From positions 1-64,000 of the forward strand of contig NZ_MEIK01000028.1 of assembly GCF_002777855.1 (NCBI RefSeq): a stretch of 64,000 nt of DNA. Direction: 5' to 3'. The translations under genes and the position numbers were made by a program. Below are positions 52,745-62,089 of this stretch, in pieces; within the stretch, counting starts at the first letter, position 1; every line of letters begins with the position of its first letter. Below the pieces are notes generated by a model. It ran no database searches. It saw only the letters and a program-made list of their open reading frames with translations, and had not been told where the DNA came from. This stretch comes from Snodgrassella alvi (lineage in GTDB: Bacteria > Pseudomonadota > Gammaproteobacteria > Burkholderiales > Neisseriaceae).

Positions 52745-55591
52745 ATGCGTGAACTTACTTCAATGCAGGCTGCATGCTGGTTTGGGCGGGCGCATGGTGC
52801 CATGCTGGGTGGTGTGGCTGCTCATTTGTATACCGAATTCAATGGCAGCCATATCGATGTAGATAAACTCAGGCATGCTATCGAAAATCTGTACCGGCGG
52901 CATGAGCTGCTGCGCCTGCAACTTAATGCGGCGGGAGAGATTAGTTTCCGGAATGAACCGCCAGAAAATGTTTTGGAAATAGATGATTTTTTACATTTAT
53001 CTGCGGCACAACAGCAACAAATGCTGGAACACAAACGTCAGCTTTGGACGCATCAGCAGCTGAATCTGGCAAAAGCGCAGACAGCGCGCTTTTCGCTCAG
53101 TCTGCTGGGCGCTGATGCGTTCCGTCTGCATATCGATACCGACATGGTTGCGGTAGACCCGTCCAGTTTTTGTATCCTGATGGAAGATATGGCGCAGTTG
53201 TATGCAGATGGCGGAGCAGTGTTGCCGCCGCCCGCGTCTTTTTACGATTGGCGTTATAAGTTGCAGCAAGACTGGTATGAACAGCAACAGCAGCAGCGTG
53301 CCCGTGCATGGTGGCAAGCGCGCATCACTACACTGGCACCGGCACCGACTTTGCCGTTGAAAGAAGCTGCTGAGGCGGCGGTGCAGAGTACGCGGCTGAG
53401 TGCCACCCTGGACGCGGGGAAGAATCTTCAGTTACGGCAACTGGCGCGTCAACATGAGTTGACTTTTTCGGCACTGATGCTTGGGATTTTTGCCTATACA
53501 CTGGGCAAAAAAACCGAAGATCTAGCTTACCGGCTGAATGTGCCATTTTTCTGGCGCGAACCCATTGTGCCTGATATTGAACGCACCATCGGTGATTTTG
53601 CCGATATGGTGTTGCTGAACATTGATATGACTTCTGCCACCAGTTTGTCTGCATTCTGCCGGCAGGTGGCAGCAGAATGGCGTCAGTGTCTGGATCACCG
53701 GCAGTTTAGCGGCGTGAATGTGATGCGGCGTCTGTCGCGCCATCACACCACCCCGCAAATGTCACCGGTCGTATTTACTGCCGCAGTGGATATGCCTGAA
53801 AAAAATCTGTTTTCCAGCCGTGTACATAAGCTGTTTGGCAGCATGGACTGGTGTATTTCTCAAGGGCCACAGGTAGCGTTAGACGCTCAGTTTGTCCAAA
53901 TACAGGATAAGCTCCTGATAAACTGGGATGTGCGTTTAGAGGCCTTGCCGGAAGACTGGGTAAATGAACTATTTACGCGCTGTTTAACTCTGCTAAATAC
54001 CTTGATTGCGGAGCCAGAGCGCTTTACCCAGCCGTTGCCAGCACTCAAACAGCTGCTGTATCCAGATGAAAAGAATGATAATGTCATTATTCTGAATCCT
54101 TTGCAAAAAGCCTATTTACTGGGGCGCAGCACCACATTTGCGCTGGGTGGCGTGGCTATGCAGGAATTTCGTGAATATACCGGTACATTGGATTTACCGC
54201 ACTTTCGTCAGCGTCTGGCTGATATTGTGCAGCATCATGCCAGTCTACGCACCTATATCGATGCCAACCGTTGTGTCCAGCGAGTCAGCCAGCAGGCAGT
54301 GATAAATCTCACTGAAATCAATTTGTGTGAAGACGAGCCAGCAGAGGCTACAGCAAAAATCGATGCCTTGCGCCAGCACTATCAGCAGGCCATATTTGAT
54401 TTAAATGAGTCACCATGGGATATCACTCTATTTCAGTTAAAGCATGAGCAGTTTGTGCTGTTTGCGCGCTTTGATGCATTGATTCTGGATGGACGAGCCA
54501 TTGCTGAATTGATGCGGGAATTATTTACCACGACGCCCTTGCCGGATATTGGCATGTCAGAAAGTGTAGCGCTGCCGGATAAACACAAGGTGGCTCAGGA
54601 TGCAGCCTACTGGCAGCAGCGCCTGCAAGCTATCCACTCAATTGCGCAACTACCATGGAAACAGCCTTTGGCTACACTGGTGACTTCCCGCTATGCGCGC
54701 CAGAGTGCAGCTGTATCCGAACCCGTCTTTCGCGCCTTATGCCGCATGGGCGCTCAGCAGGGGCTATTTAAGAATTCCTTACTGACGGCGCTGATACTGG
54801 CGGTACTGTCCCGCGGCCAGCAAACAGCAGAATTGCTGTCTGTGGCGGTACCGGTGTTGCCCTTATATGAGGGTGAATTGTCTAATCAGTCCACATTTAT
54901 TGTCTCCACATGGGAAGCAGAAGCCGGATTCATCGAACAGGCCGAAAAATTACAATCCGATACGCTCGAGGGTTTGCAGCATCTGGCGTTTTCTGGTGTG
55001 GAGCTGGCGCGTTTGCTGTTTGAGCAGCATGGACAGGCACCGGTTTTGCCGGTAGTGATTACTAATGGTCTGTCATGGCCAACGCTTCCGGCAGATATTC
55101 CACTTCACTTTGTCAATGGTCTGACCCAAACACCACAAGTAGCCATAGATATCCGTTTTATGCTTGGCGCGGATGGCGCATTGGTGTTTAACGTTGACTA
55201 TGCTCAGGAAGCCATCAGTGATGCAATTATTGCAGACTATCTAAAAGCATTAGTTAGTGTTTGCACTCAGGTGGCAGCTAGTGGGCTGATAAACATCGAA
55301 TCCATTTTGCCGTCGCCGCATTTTCTGAATGCACAACAATCGGCTGTTATCACCGCGCAGCATCAGCAACTGATGCATATCTATCGTGAAACTCTGAATA
55401 TTGCTCCAGAGTGCGAGATACAAATCTCGCAATCATTCACCCAGCTGGGCTTGCGTCCGGCTCATGTGAAAGCCATTACTGGCCAGATAAATCAGACATT
55501 CGCACTGGCTTTGAATCCACGTCAGCTCATTGGCTGCCGCAACATTGAGGAAGTGGCGCAACTGATTAATACAGCCATGGCCATGGCGTAA
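52745..55591 (+). CDS. NRPS protein: Cy-Cy with a degenerate carrier domain (AngN/BasD-like)
   Basis: A 948-residue protein without an adenylation domain. It has two heterocyclization-type condensation domains. The first (1 to about 430) has LTSMQAACWFGRA, an intact DxxxxDxxS motif (DMVAVDPSS), the WWQARITTLAPAPTLP linker and ISQGPQVALDAQ. The second (about 450-870) has LNPLQKAYLLGRS, DALILDGRA with Ala at the last position, and LTQTPQVAID. Residues 880-945 look like a carrier domain, but the expected LGGxS site reads FTQLGLRPAHV, with Pro where the attachment Ser should be. Tandem Cy proteins of this size in anguibactin and acinetobactin synthesis join DHB to a Ser/Thr/Cys-derived ring. The N-hydroxylase gene follows 59 bases later. 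Confidence 0.9.
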   Translation: MRELTSMQAACWFGRAHGAMLGGVAAHLYTEFNGSHIDVDKLRHAIENLYRRHELLRLQLNAAGEISFRNEPPENVLEIDDFLHLSAAQQQQMLEHKRQLWTHQQLNLAKAQTARFSLSLLGADAFRLHIDTDMVAVDPSSFCILMEDMAQLYADGGAVLPPPASFYDWRYKLQQDWYEQQQQQRARAWWQARITTLAPAPTLPLKEAAEAAVQSTRLSATLDAGKNLQLRQLARQHELTFSALMLGIFAYTLGKKTEDLAYRLNVPFFWREPIVPDIERTIGDFADMVLLNIDMTSATSLSAFCRQVAAEWRQCLDHRQFSGVNVMRRLSRHHTTPQMSPVVFTAAVDMPEKNLFSSRVHKLFGSMDWCISQGPQVALDAQFVQIQDKLLINWDVRLEALPEDWVNELFTRCLTLLNTLIAEPERFTQPLPALKQLLYPDEKNDNVIILNPLQKAYLLGRSTTFALGGVAMQEFREYTGTLDLPHFRQRLADIVQHHASLRTYIDANRCVQRVSQQAVINLTEINLCEDEPAEATAKIDALRQHYQQAIFDLNESPWDITLFQLKHEQFVLFARFDALILDGRAIAELMRELFTTTPLPDIGMSESVALPDKHKVAQDAAYWQQRLQAIHSIAQLPWKQPLATLVTSRYARQSAAVSEPVFRALCRMGAQQGLFKNSLLTALILAVLSRGQQTAELLSVAVPVLPLYEGELSNQSTFIVSTWEAEAGFIEQAEKLQSDTLEGLQHLAFSGVELARLLFEQHGQAPVLPVVITNGLSWPTLPADIPLHFVNGLTQTPQVAIDIRFMLGADGALVFNVDYAQEAISDAIIADYLKALVSVCTQVAASGLINIESILPSPHFLNAQQSAVITAQHQQLMHIYRETLNIAPECEIQISQSFTQLGLRPAHVKAITGQINQTFALALNPRQLIGCRNIEEVAQLINTAMAMA

Positions 55592-55650
55592 AGATAATAC
55601 CCGCAGTAAACATTTGAATATTGTCTAGTTAACATAGGGATGAAATAAAC

Positions 55651-56967
55651 ATGGATATGAAACAAACCGATCTGGCTGGTATTGGTATCGGCCCTTTTAA
55701 TCTGGGGTTGGCTGCTTTATTGTCACGTCATACCGAAGTCAATGCAGTGTTTTTGGATAAAACCCCCACCTTTCACTGGCATGCGGGACTATTAATACCC
55801 GGTACCACCTTGCAAGTGCCGTTTCTGGCCGATTTAGTGACCATGGCCGATCCGTGCCATCCCTTAAGCTATCTCAACTACCTGCATCAGCAGCAACGGC
55901 TGTATCTGTTTTGCTATTACGACCGCTTCCTGATTCCGCGGCAGGAATATGATGATTACTGCCGCTGGGCAGTCAGCCAGCTACCGTCCTGCCATTTCGA
56001 CGCTTGTGTTACCGCGGTCAATTACGACCGTCAACAGCAGAAATTTATTATTGAAAGTGAATCTGCCGCAGGCGAAAAACAAACGTATTGTAGTCAGGAT
56101 ATTGCTATCGGCGTGGGTACTCGGCCTTATGAACCAGACTGGTTGAAACAATCCAACCATCCTTTAATTCAACATTCCGCCCACTTTCTTAGCATGCAGG
56201 AGCAGTTGCAGCAATGTAAGCAAGTTACCGTAGTTGGAGCAGGGCAGAGTGCCGCAGAATGCGTGCTGGCGCTGTATCGCGCCTTGCTGCCGGAACAAAT
56301 CAAAGCCGGTGCCTCTATCCGCTGGATTACCCGCTCTGCCGGCTTTCATCCGATGGAATTTTCTAAGCTCGGACAAGAATGCTTCACACCGGTGTATATG
56401 CAGTATTTCCAGACGCTAACCGCACAGAAACGGCGGGAAATCAGCGCCAATCAGGGACAACTATACAAGGGCATCAGCTTTACCACCATTGGCGACATTT
56501 ATAATTTGCTGTATGAACGTACCATTGCTGGTGCGCCTGCTGGTCTAAGCCTATATTCCAATTGTGATGTGCAATCGGTGGAAGTACAGCCGTCTGGCGT
56601 GATAAACATGACTTGCCTGCACACCCAGCTAAATCAGCACAAAACCATCCAAACCGATGCCATCGTTGCCGCTACCGGCTACAGCCATCAATGGCCGCAA
56701 TGGTTTGAAGAATTGAAAGGTACTGTTTTACAAACTGATGATCAGAATGATTATTTGATCAACGAAGACTTTACCGCCGTTCGCTGCGATGGTGGCAAAG
56801 GAAGAATTTTTATTCAGAATGCTGAAATTGCCAAACAGGGTGTTGGGTCGCCTGATTTAGGTATGGGCGCTACCCGTAATGGCGTAATTGTCAATCAACT
56901 CTTGGGTAAAAACTACTATCAGGTACCTGAATATTCAGCTTTTCAGCGCTATGGTTTACCAGAATAA
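55651..56967 (+). CDS. Amine N-hydroxylase of the IucD/SidA/BasC family
   Basis: A 438-residue flavin monooxygenase. The FAD motif is GIGIGPFNLGLAALLS, the NADPH motif VVGAGQSAAECVLALY, and the C-terminal substrate-side motif ATGYSHQWP followed by GMGATRNGVIVNQLLG. Members hydroxylate the side-chain amine of lysine, ornithine or a diamine, or (BasC) histamine, to build hydroxamate ligands. Next to a tandem-Cy NRPS and DHB genes, a role like BasC in an acinetobactin-type product is the best guess. The amine is not determined, because no decarboxylase gene is visible. It is probably co-transcribed with the NRPS gene from the Fur-controlled promoter. Confidence 0.92.
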   Translation: MDMKQTDLAGIGIGPFNLGLAALLSRHTEVNAVFLDKTPTFHWHAGLLIPGTTLQVPFLADLVTMADPCHPLSYLNYLHQQQRLYLFCYYDRFLIPRQEYDDYCRWAVSQLPSCHFDACVTAVNYDRQQQKFIIESESAAGEKQTYCSQDIAIGVGTRPYEPDWLKQSNHPLIQHSAHFLSMQEQLQQCKQVTVVGAGQSAAECVLALYRALLPEQIKAGASIRWITRSAGFHPMEFSKLGQECFTPVYMQYFQTLTAQKRREISANQGQLYKGISFTTIGDIYNLLYERTIAGAPAGLSLYSNCDVQSVEVQPSGVINMTCLHTQLNQHKTIQTDAIVAATGYSHQWPQWFEELKGTVLQTDDQNDYLINEDFTAVRCDGGKGRIFIQNAEIAKQGVGSPDLGMGATRNGVIVNQLLGKNYYQVPEYSAFQRYGLPE

Positions 56968-56974
56968 AATTCAT

Positions 56975-57012
56975 AGCCAAAAAAAATCGCCTGCGGGCGA
57001 TTTTTTTTGGCT
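56975..57012. terminator. Strong bidirectional terminator
   Basis: AGCCAAAAAAAATCGCC pairs perfectly over 17 bp with its complement around a four-base loop. A- and T-tracts serve both the hydroxylase gene (plus) and the TonB receptor gene (minus). Confidence 0.95.
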
Positions 57013-57021
57013 GGTAGGAAA

Positions 57022-59286
57022 TCAGAAATCGTATGAACCAGATACATAGAATGTACGTGGTGCCCCCAGCGATAGATTCGACAGGCGTGGCATGCCCCAA
57101 TAAGCTTTATTGGTAAGATTCTTCACTTCTGCGCGTACCGTAAACGGATGGCCGGATACTTTAGCGTTATAGCGGGCACCCACATCATAGACAGTATGAC
57201 CGCCAACAGATAAGGTATTTTCCTGATTTAGGTATTGCTTGGATACAGCGGTGGCGTTGGCAGATAGGGTCACAACACCAGCAGCGGCACGGATATCCCA
57301 TTCTGCACCCAGCTTGCCCTGAACCTTGGCCACACCAGTGGCCATATTGCCTTCATTGTCTCGCTTGGCTAGCCGAGTGAGCTCCGGTTTAATGTAGCTG
57401 GCACCCCCCATCAGACGAACATTTTCAATCGGCGTGGCAATAAAGCTCCACTCAATACCACGGTTGCGCTGCTGGCCGCCAGAGGTAAACATATTGGTGA
57501 CCACATCCGTATAGCTGCTGGGTTTTTTAATGGTGAACAGGCTGATTGTTTGTGACAGCTTGTCGTAATCAAATTTAATTCCCAGCTCAGCCTGCTTGGT
57601 TTTATACGGTGCAAATACTTTCGGGTAGTTGGCCGCCGTAATTGGCGCTGAATCACCCTTAGTCAGCCCTTGTATATAATTACCATACAGCGATATATGG
57701 TCAGTGGCTTTAAACAGCAGTGCCGTACCGGGCGTTAAAGCGTGTTTTTTGTAATGAGTCATCAGCGTTTTATAGCCGGGAGAGAACATATCGCTTTTTA
57801 CCTCCTGATAGCGCAGACCCAGTGTTAGCTGTAGTCTTTCATCCAGAAAAGACATAATATCTGCCGCTCCATAGCTGGTGAGCTCAAGCGTACTGACTGA
57901 AATCGGTGCTTTATTAAACGGTACCGTTTTGCCCCATTTTGGGTGATACATATTGGTAATCCAGTCAGCACCGGCTACTCTTCTCACCCCGTAATCATGC
58001 TCATCATGTTTGTAATAAGTGGTATTCATTACCCACTGATGCGACACTGGGCCGGTATTGAATTGACCTTTCAAACCCACGTCTGCGGATTTTTTATCCA
58101 CATCGAATGCTAGCTGGCCAATCATCGTATTGATGGTGCCTTTATTGTCCAGCAGCTCAGAAGAAGTGGCACCGTTGTATTCATATTTGGTTTTACTGCG
58201 CCCAAACGCTGCATAAGCCGTGATGTTATCGTTAAAATCATATTCAGCCCGCATCATTGCACCGCGGTCTTTATTGCTGACATAAGACCAGTCGGGATTG
58301 ACAAGCGTTTTCGGGTTTGGCGGTGCAGGAACATCCTTTATCTTGCCCAGATTGATCCCCCTCACTACGCCATCCACACGATCATTCGCCATATACACAT
58401 CGGCTGAAACTCTGGCTCGGTGGCCACGCCAGTCCATTCCTATCGAACCAAGCTGCGTTTTCAGATCCTGCTGTCTCACCGGTCCGGAACCATTCTGATA
58501 CACACCGTTGACACGGATACCAAACTGTTTGTCCTGACCAAACCGACGGCTGGCATCAATCGTGCCGCCCCATTGCGAATCAGACATATAGGTAGGTGAT
58601 ATTCGCAGCAGCGGTTCATCTCCGGCGCGTTTGGATACCAGATTAACCGTACCTGCCACCGAACCGGACGGCGGCATACCATTCAGCAGCGCAGAAGGTC
58701 CTTTCAGCACCTCAATCCGTGAAAACATGGCCGGTGGCGTACGGTAATATGGCGCAATACCGAATAACCCGTTCATCGACATATCATTGGTATCAGACTG
58801 AAAACCACGAATATAGTAATTTTCACTCCAGCCGCCAATCGCACCATTGGTGAAAACGGATGGGTCAGTAGCTGCAATCACATCTGTAATATTGCGTGCC
58901 TGACTGTCTTCAACGAATTTATCCGTATAGCTCACCGTATTAAACGGCGTTTCCATCGCTGTTTTATTGCCCAGAAAACCAATACGATTGTTTTTAGACA
59001 CATGGCCTCCAGGGTAGGTGCTACTTTGGCCTGCCTCAACCACCACTTCGGCTAGGTTGGCTTCACCGGAAGGCTGAGCCTTAATCGCAGCGCTTTTCCT
59101 GACCGCTGGTTTAGCCTCATCATCAGCCGGTTGGGCATACAGCGCCGGCGCATACATCAGCATGGCACTGGCCATACTCAGTAGCAGCGCTTTGGGTGCA
59201 AAAGCAGTAGCTTGTAAGCCACGGCTATCGCGTTTCTGCGGCGCAGACAAGCCATCCTGCCTGCGGTGATGCGTGTGTTTACCCAT
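57022..59286 (-). CDS. TonB-dependent siderophore receptor
   Basis: A 754-residue outer-membrane receptor. A basic leader (HHRRQDGLSAPQKRDSRG) precedes the signal core ALLLSMASAMLMYAPALYAQ. The TonB-box region and plug follow, with RIGFLGNKTAMETPFNTVSY, DVIAATDPSVFTNGAIGG, NYYIRGFQSDTNDMSMNGLF and IEVLKGPSALLNGMPPSGSV. A 22-strand barrel ends in RTFYVSGSYDF with the terminal Phe. This is the FhuA/FpvA/BauA ferrisiderophore class. The ATG at 59286 has AGGAG six bases upstream; an in-frame TTG just before it was rejected. It is placed after the binding-protein gene and is the natural uptake route for the locus product. Confidence 0.94.
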   Translation of the reverse strand: MGKHTHHRRQDGLSAPQKRDSRGLQATAFAPKALLLSMASAMLMYAPALYAQPADDEAKPAVRKSAAIKAQPSGEANLAEVVVEAGQSSTYPGGHVSKNNRIGFLGNKTAMETPFNTVSYTDKFVEDSQARNITDVIAATDPSVFTNGAIGGWSENYYIRGFQSDTNDMSMNGLFGIAPYYRTPPAMFSRIEVLKGPSALLNGMPPSGSVAGTVNLVSKRAGDEPLLRISPTYMSDSQWGGTIDASRRFGQDKQFGIRVNGVYQNGSGPVRQQDLKTQLGSIGMDWRGHRARVSADVYMANDRVDGVVRGINLGKIKDVPAPPNPKTLVNPDWSYVSNKDRGAMMRAEYDFNDNITAYAAFGRSKTKYEYNGATSSELLDNKGTINTMIGQLAFDVDKKSADVGLKGQFNTGPVSHQWVMNTTYYKHDEHDYGVRRVAGADWITNMYHPKWGKTVPFNKAPISVSTLELTSYGAADIMSFLDERLQLTLGLRYQEVKSDMFSPGYKTLMTHYKKHALTPGTALLFKATDHISLYGNYIQGLTKGDSAPITAANYPKVFAPYKTKQAELGIKFDYDKLSQTISLFTIKKPSSYTDVVTNMFTSGGQQRNRGIEWSFIATPIENVRLMGGASYIKPELTRLAKRDNEGNMATGVAKVQGKLGAEWDIRAAAGVVTLSANATAVSKQYLNQENTLSVGGHTVYDVGARYNAKVSGHPFTVRAEVKNLTNKAYWGMPRLSNLSLGAPRTFYVSGSYDF

Positions 59287-59378
59287 CAATTTCTCCTGAA
59301 AATTCAGTCTACAAAAATGTTTAAATTTATTGGCAGTAGTTGATTCCTGTAGGCTGATAAGGGTTTGGTTGTGAAATC

Positions 59379-59399
59379 GTTATCAGTATTATTGATAAC
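59379..59399 (-). promoter_or_regulatory. Iron-box-like palindrome before the receptor gene
   Basis: GTTATCA-GTATTAT-TGATAAC is a perfect 7-7-7 inverted repeat that overlaps the last codons of the binding-protein gene, 93-113 bases before the receptor ATG. It resembles the palindrome before p19 and may give the receptor its own iron control. Confidence 0.5.
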
Positions 59400-60375
59400 C
59401 TTTTATCACATCCTGCATCAGCAAACGCATCGAAGTAGGGCTAGCACCGGTGGTATACCAAGCATCGGCATCCACAAAAACCACGCGCTTATTCTTCCAT
59501 GCTTTGGTGGCGCGCAATAACGGATTGGTTACCTGAGCCTCCGTAATCACTGGCTGATGTTCCATCACCGAAGTGCGGTCGATAATATACAGAATGTCTG
59601 GGTCAGCCCGTTTGATAAACTCACTGGAAATTGGCTGTCCATGCAGCGTGGTACTGGTGTCATTGCTGGCCGGTTTTACCCCCAGATCGCTGAAAATAAA
59701 GCCGTAACGGGAATCCACCCCGTAATTGCTAAAAGAGCCATTGTTGTACAGTACCACCAGCGCCTTTTCCGGCCGTCCTTTTGTTACCGCGCGTACTTTA
59801 TTCACCTCTGCATCCAACTGCGCCACCTTAGTGCTTGCCAGCTCTTCACGGTTGAAAATCTTACCCAGCGTCAGCAGATGGTTTTTAATTGTGTCTAGAT
59901 GTCCGTGTTCACTGTTATTGAAATTAATTTCATAATACAGCGCGGGCGCAATCTCACTCAGCTCCTGATAATGGTCTTTCTGAATCGGAGTCATCAAAAT
60001 CAGGTCTGGTTTCAAGGTATGGATGCGCTCCATATTCGGCTGCACAATACCGCCTAAGTCTGCGATATCATCATGATTGTTTTGGTATTTTTTCAGAAAA
60101 TGCGGAATAAAATCCTTAGGCATGCCGGCAATCGGCACATTGAGCTGATCCAGAAAGTCTGCTTCATTCATATCCAGTGCCGCCACCCGCTGTGGCACAT
60201 CATTAATTGTGGTGGTACCCAGCTGGTGTTTGATAACCAATGGTTGGTCACGCATTTGTACCGGCGTGGCGGTTGTCGGTGCCGCCTGCTTATCACACCC
60301 ACTCACCGCCAGCAGTGACATTACCGCCGTCAGTCCCAGCACACCGAGTGCACTTTTTCTGAGTTTCCCGTTCAT
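59389..60375 (-). CDS. Siderophore-binding lipoprotein (FatB/BauB-like)
   Basis: A 328-residue periplasmic binding protein. The signal SALGVLGLTAVMSLLAVSGC ends in a lipobox cysteine. The mature protein is a class III (FepB/FatB) binding protein: PQRVAALDMNEADFLDQLNV, LGGIVQPNMERIHTLKPDLI, RYGFIFSDLGVKPASND and FVDADAWYTTGASPTSMRL. It hands the iron-siderophore to the FecCD permeases. The ATG at 60375 has AAAGGA upstream and lies two bases after the ATPase gene stop, which rules out the longer frame. The closest functional analogues act on anguibactin- and acinetobactin-type compounds; the exact ligand is inferred. Confidence 0.92.
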   Translation of the reverse strand: MNGKLRKSALGVLGLTAVMSLLAVSGCDKQAAPTTATPVQMRDQPLVIKHQLGTTTINDVPQRVAALDMNEADFLDQLNVPIAGMPKDFIPHFLKKYQNNHDDIADLGGIVQPNMERIHTLKPDLILMTPIQKDHYQELSEIAPALYYEINFNNSEHGHLDTIKNHLLTLGKIFNREELASTKVAQLDAEVNKVRAVTKGRPEKALVVLYNNGSFSNYGVDSRYGFIFSDLGVKPASNDTSTTLHGQPISSEFIKRADPDILYIIDRTSVMEHQPVITEAQVTNPLLRATKAWKNKRVVFVDADAWYTTGASPTSMRLLMQDVIKGYQ

Positions 60376-60377
60376 AT

Positions 60378-61148
60378 TTATCCTTTCAACGTATGAAAAT
60401 ACTGACACACATAACCATGCTTACCCTGACTGATTTCAAATTCCAGTTCATATAGCCCGCTCAAACGCTCTTCCGTTATGACTTCATGAGTAGCTCCGCT
60501 GAAATAAACCTGTCCCTGTTTTAAGGCCACAATATAATCAGAATAATTGGCCGTAAAATTAATATCATGCACCACCATAATCACCGTTTTTTGTTGCTCT
60601 TCACACAGCCGCCGCACCGCTGACATAATCTGTACCGCATGATTCATATCCAGATTGTTTAGCGGCTCATCCAGCAGCAGAATCGGTGTTTCCTGTGCAA
60701 TCGTCATTGCTAAAAAAGCCATTTGGCGCAGACCGCCACTTAATTCATCGATATACACATCGCGCAGTGCGCCCAGCCCCAAAAAATCAATGGCCTCATT
60801 TATCACCTGATGGTCGCGTGCAGACAGCACCCCGTGCCCATACGGAAAACGGCCAAAAGACACCAGCTCCTTTACCGTTAGGCGCAGGCCGAAATAGGTC
60901 GACTGGCGCAGCGTTGCCACCAGACGGGCATATTCAGCAGTCCGGATGGCAGCGATATCCTGCTTTTCCAGCAGAATCGTGCCCGAAGTAGGGGATAGTA
61001 AACGGGCCAGAATCATGAGCAGTGTGGATTTACCTGCCCCATTCGGCCCAATCAATGCCGTTACCTGATGCAGCGGCAGCTGCAGATTAATATCCTTCAG
61101 CACCGGCTTATGGCCATAACTTTTACAAATATTCCGAATATCAATCAT
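60378..61148 (-). CDS. Iron-siderophore ABC transporter ATPase
   Basis: A 256-residue FepC-type ATPase. It has Walker A LIGPNGAGKST, Q-loop TLRQSTYFGLRL, signature LSGGLRQMAFLAM, Walker B ILLLDEPLNNLD and H-loop MVVHDINF. The ATG at 61148 overlaps the stop of the upstream permease gene (ATGA) and gives the standard MIDIRNICKSYG start; a longer frame to 61196 was rejected. It powers import through the two FecCD permeases encoded just upstream. Confidence 0.95.
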   Translation of the reverse strand: MIDIRNICKSYGHKPVLKDINLQLPLHQVTALIGPNGAGKSTLLMILARLLSPTSGTILLEKQDIAAIRTAEYARLVATLRQSTYFGLRLTVKELVSFGRFPYGHGVLSARDHQVINEAIDFLGLGALRDVYIDELSGGLRQMAFLAMTIAQETPILLLDEPLNNLDMNHAVQIMSAVRRLCEEQQKTVIMVVHDINFTANYSDYIVALKQGQVYFSGATHEVITEERLSGLYELEFEISQGKHGYVCQYFHTLKG

Positions 61149-62089
61149 GCCATTCCCCGATGACGCACAATCAGCAGCAGGAAATACACCCCGCAAATCA
61201 GGTTAATTAAAATACTGACCGTGGTCTTATAATTGAACACATGCTCCACCAGAATCTGCGCCACCAGAAACACCGCCACCGCCACCGCACTGGCAAACCA
61301 TAGAATGCGTTTATGCTGAAAATGGCCGGCAAAGGCATAAGCCATATTGGCAATAAATACCCCCATAAATGCCGTCGGCCCTACCAGACTAGTCGATACC
61401 GCTACCAGCACCGCAATCAGACCAAATCCCCAGCGCACAAAACGTGCGTAATCTACTCCCAGAGACACAGCCTGTTCTTCACCCAGTGCCATCACATCCA
61501 GCGTGGATAGATACGGGTAGCCCAAGCTGCCCACAACCAGTATCGCTACTGCTGCATAAATTAGAGTCTGAATTTCCGAATGATTAAACGAAGCATAATT
61601 AATACCCTGAAACACCGAAAATTCCCCTGGGCTAATTTTCAGCTCAATAAACTGCGTCAACGTCGTAATCACCATCGTCAGCACCAGTCCAAACAACAGC
61701 AATAACCACAGATTCTGCCGTGCGCGTGGCAGCAGAAAATGATGAATCAGCCATGAATACAACAGCATCAGACCCATTGAAGCAAAGAAATTGCCATTGA
61801 GGCCCAGCAGCCCCAAACCACTCTGTCCGAGAAAAAACAGCAGCAGCACCTGCCAAAACAGGTACACCGATTCATAGCCCATCACTGCTGGTGTGAGAAC
61901 ACGGTTGGTCACCAATGTCTGAAATACCACCGATGACACCGCAATGCACACACCTGCCAGCAGAATCGTTCCCAGCCGCAACAGGCGTTTGGGCAGTACA
62001 TAATCAACATCAAAGCCGGAGTCATACAGCATAAAAAACAACGCTAGTCCGACAATGCAGGCACATAGTATCCAGAAGCGACGGTTCAT
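61145..62089 (-). CDS. Iron-siderophore ABC transporter permease (FecCD family), second
   Basis: A 314-residue inner-membrane permease with about nine hydrophobic segments. The family loop that contacts the ATPase is GEEQAVSLGVDYARFV, and the C-terminal region has LVGPTAFMGVFIANMAYAFA. It lacks the short N-terminal extension of FepD. Its ATG overlaps the stop of the first permease gene by one base (TGATG), so the two subunits are made in equal amounts. It corresponds in position to BauC/FatC-type permeases. Confidence 0.93.
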   Translation of the reverse strand: MNRRFWILCACIVGLALFFMLYDSGFDVDYVLPKRLLRLGTILLAGVCIAVSSVVFQTLVTNRVLTPAVMGYESVYLFWQVLLLFFLGQSGLGLLGLNGNFFASMGLMLLYSWLIHHFLLPRARQNLWLLLLFGLVLTMVITTLTQFIELKISPGEFSVFQGINYASFNHSEIQTLIYAAVAILVVGSLGYPYLSTLDVMALGEEQAVSLGVDYARFVRWGFGLIAVLVAVSTSLVGPTAFMGVFIANMAYAFAGHFQHKRILWFASAVAVAVFLVAQILVEHVFNYKTTVSILINLICGVYFLLLIVRHRGMA

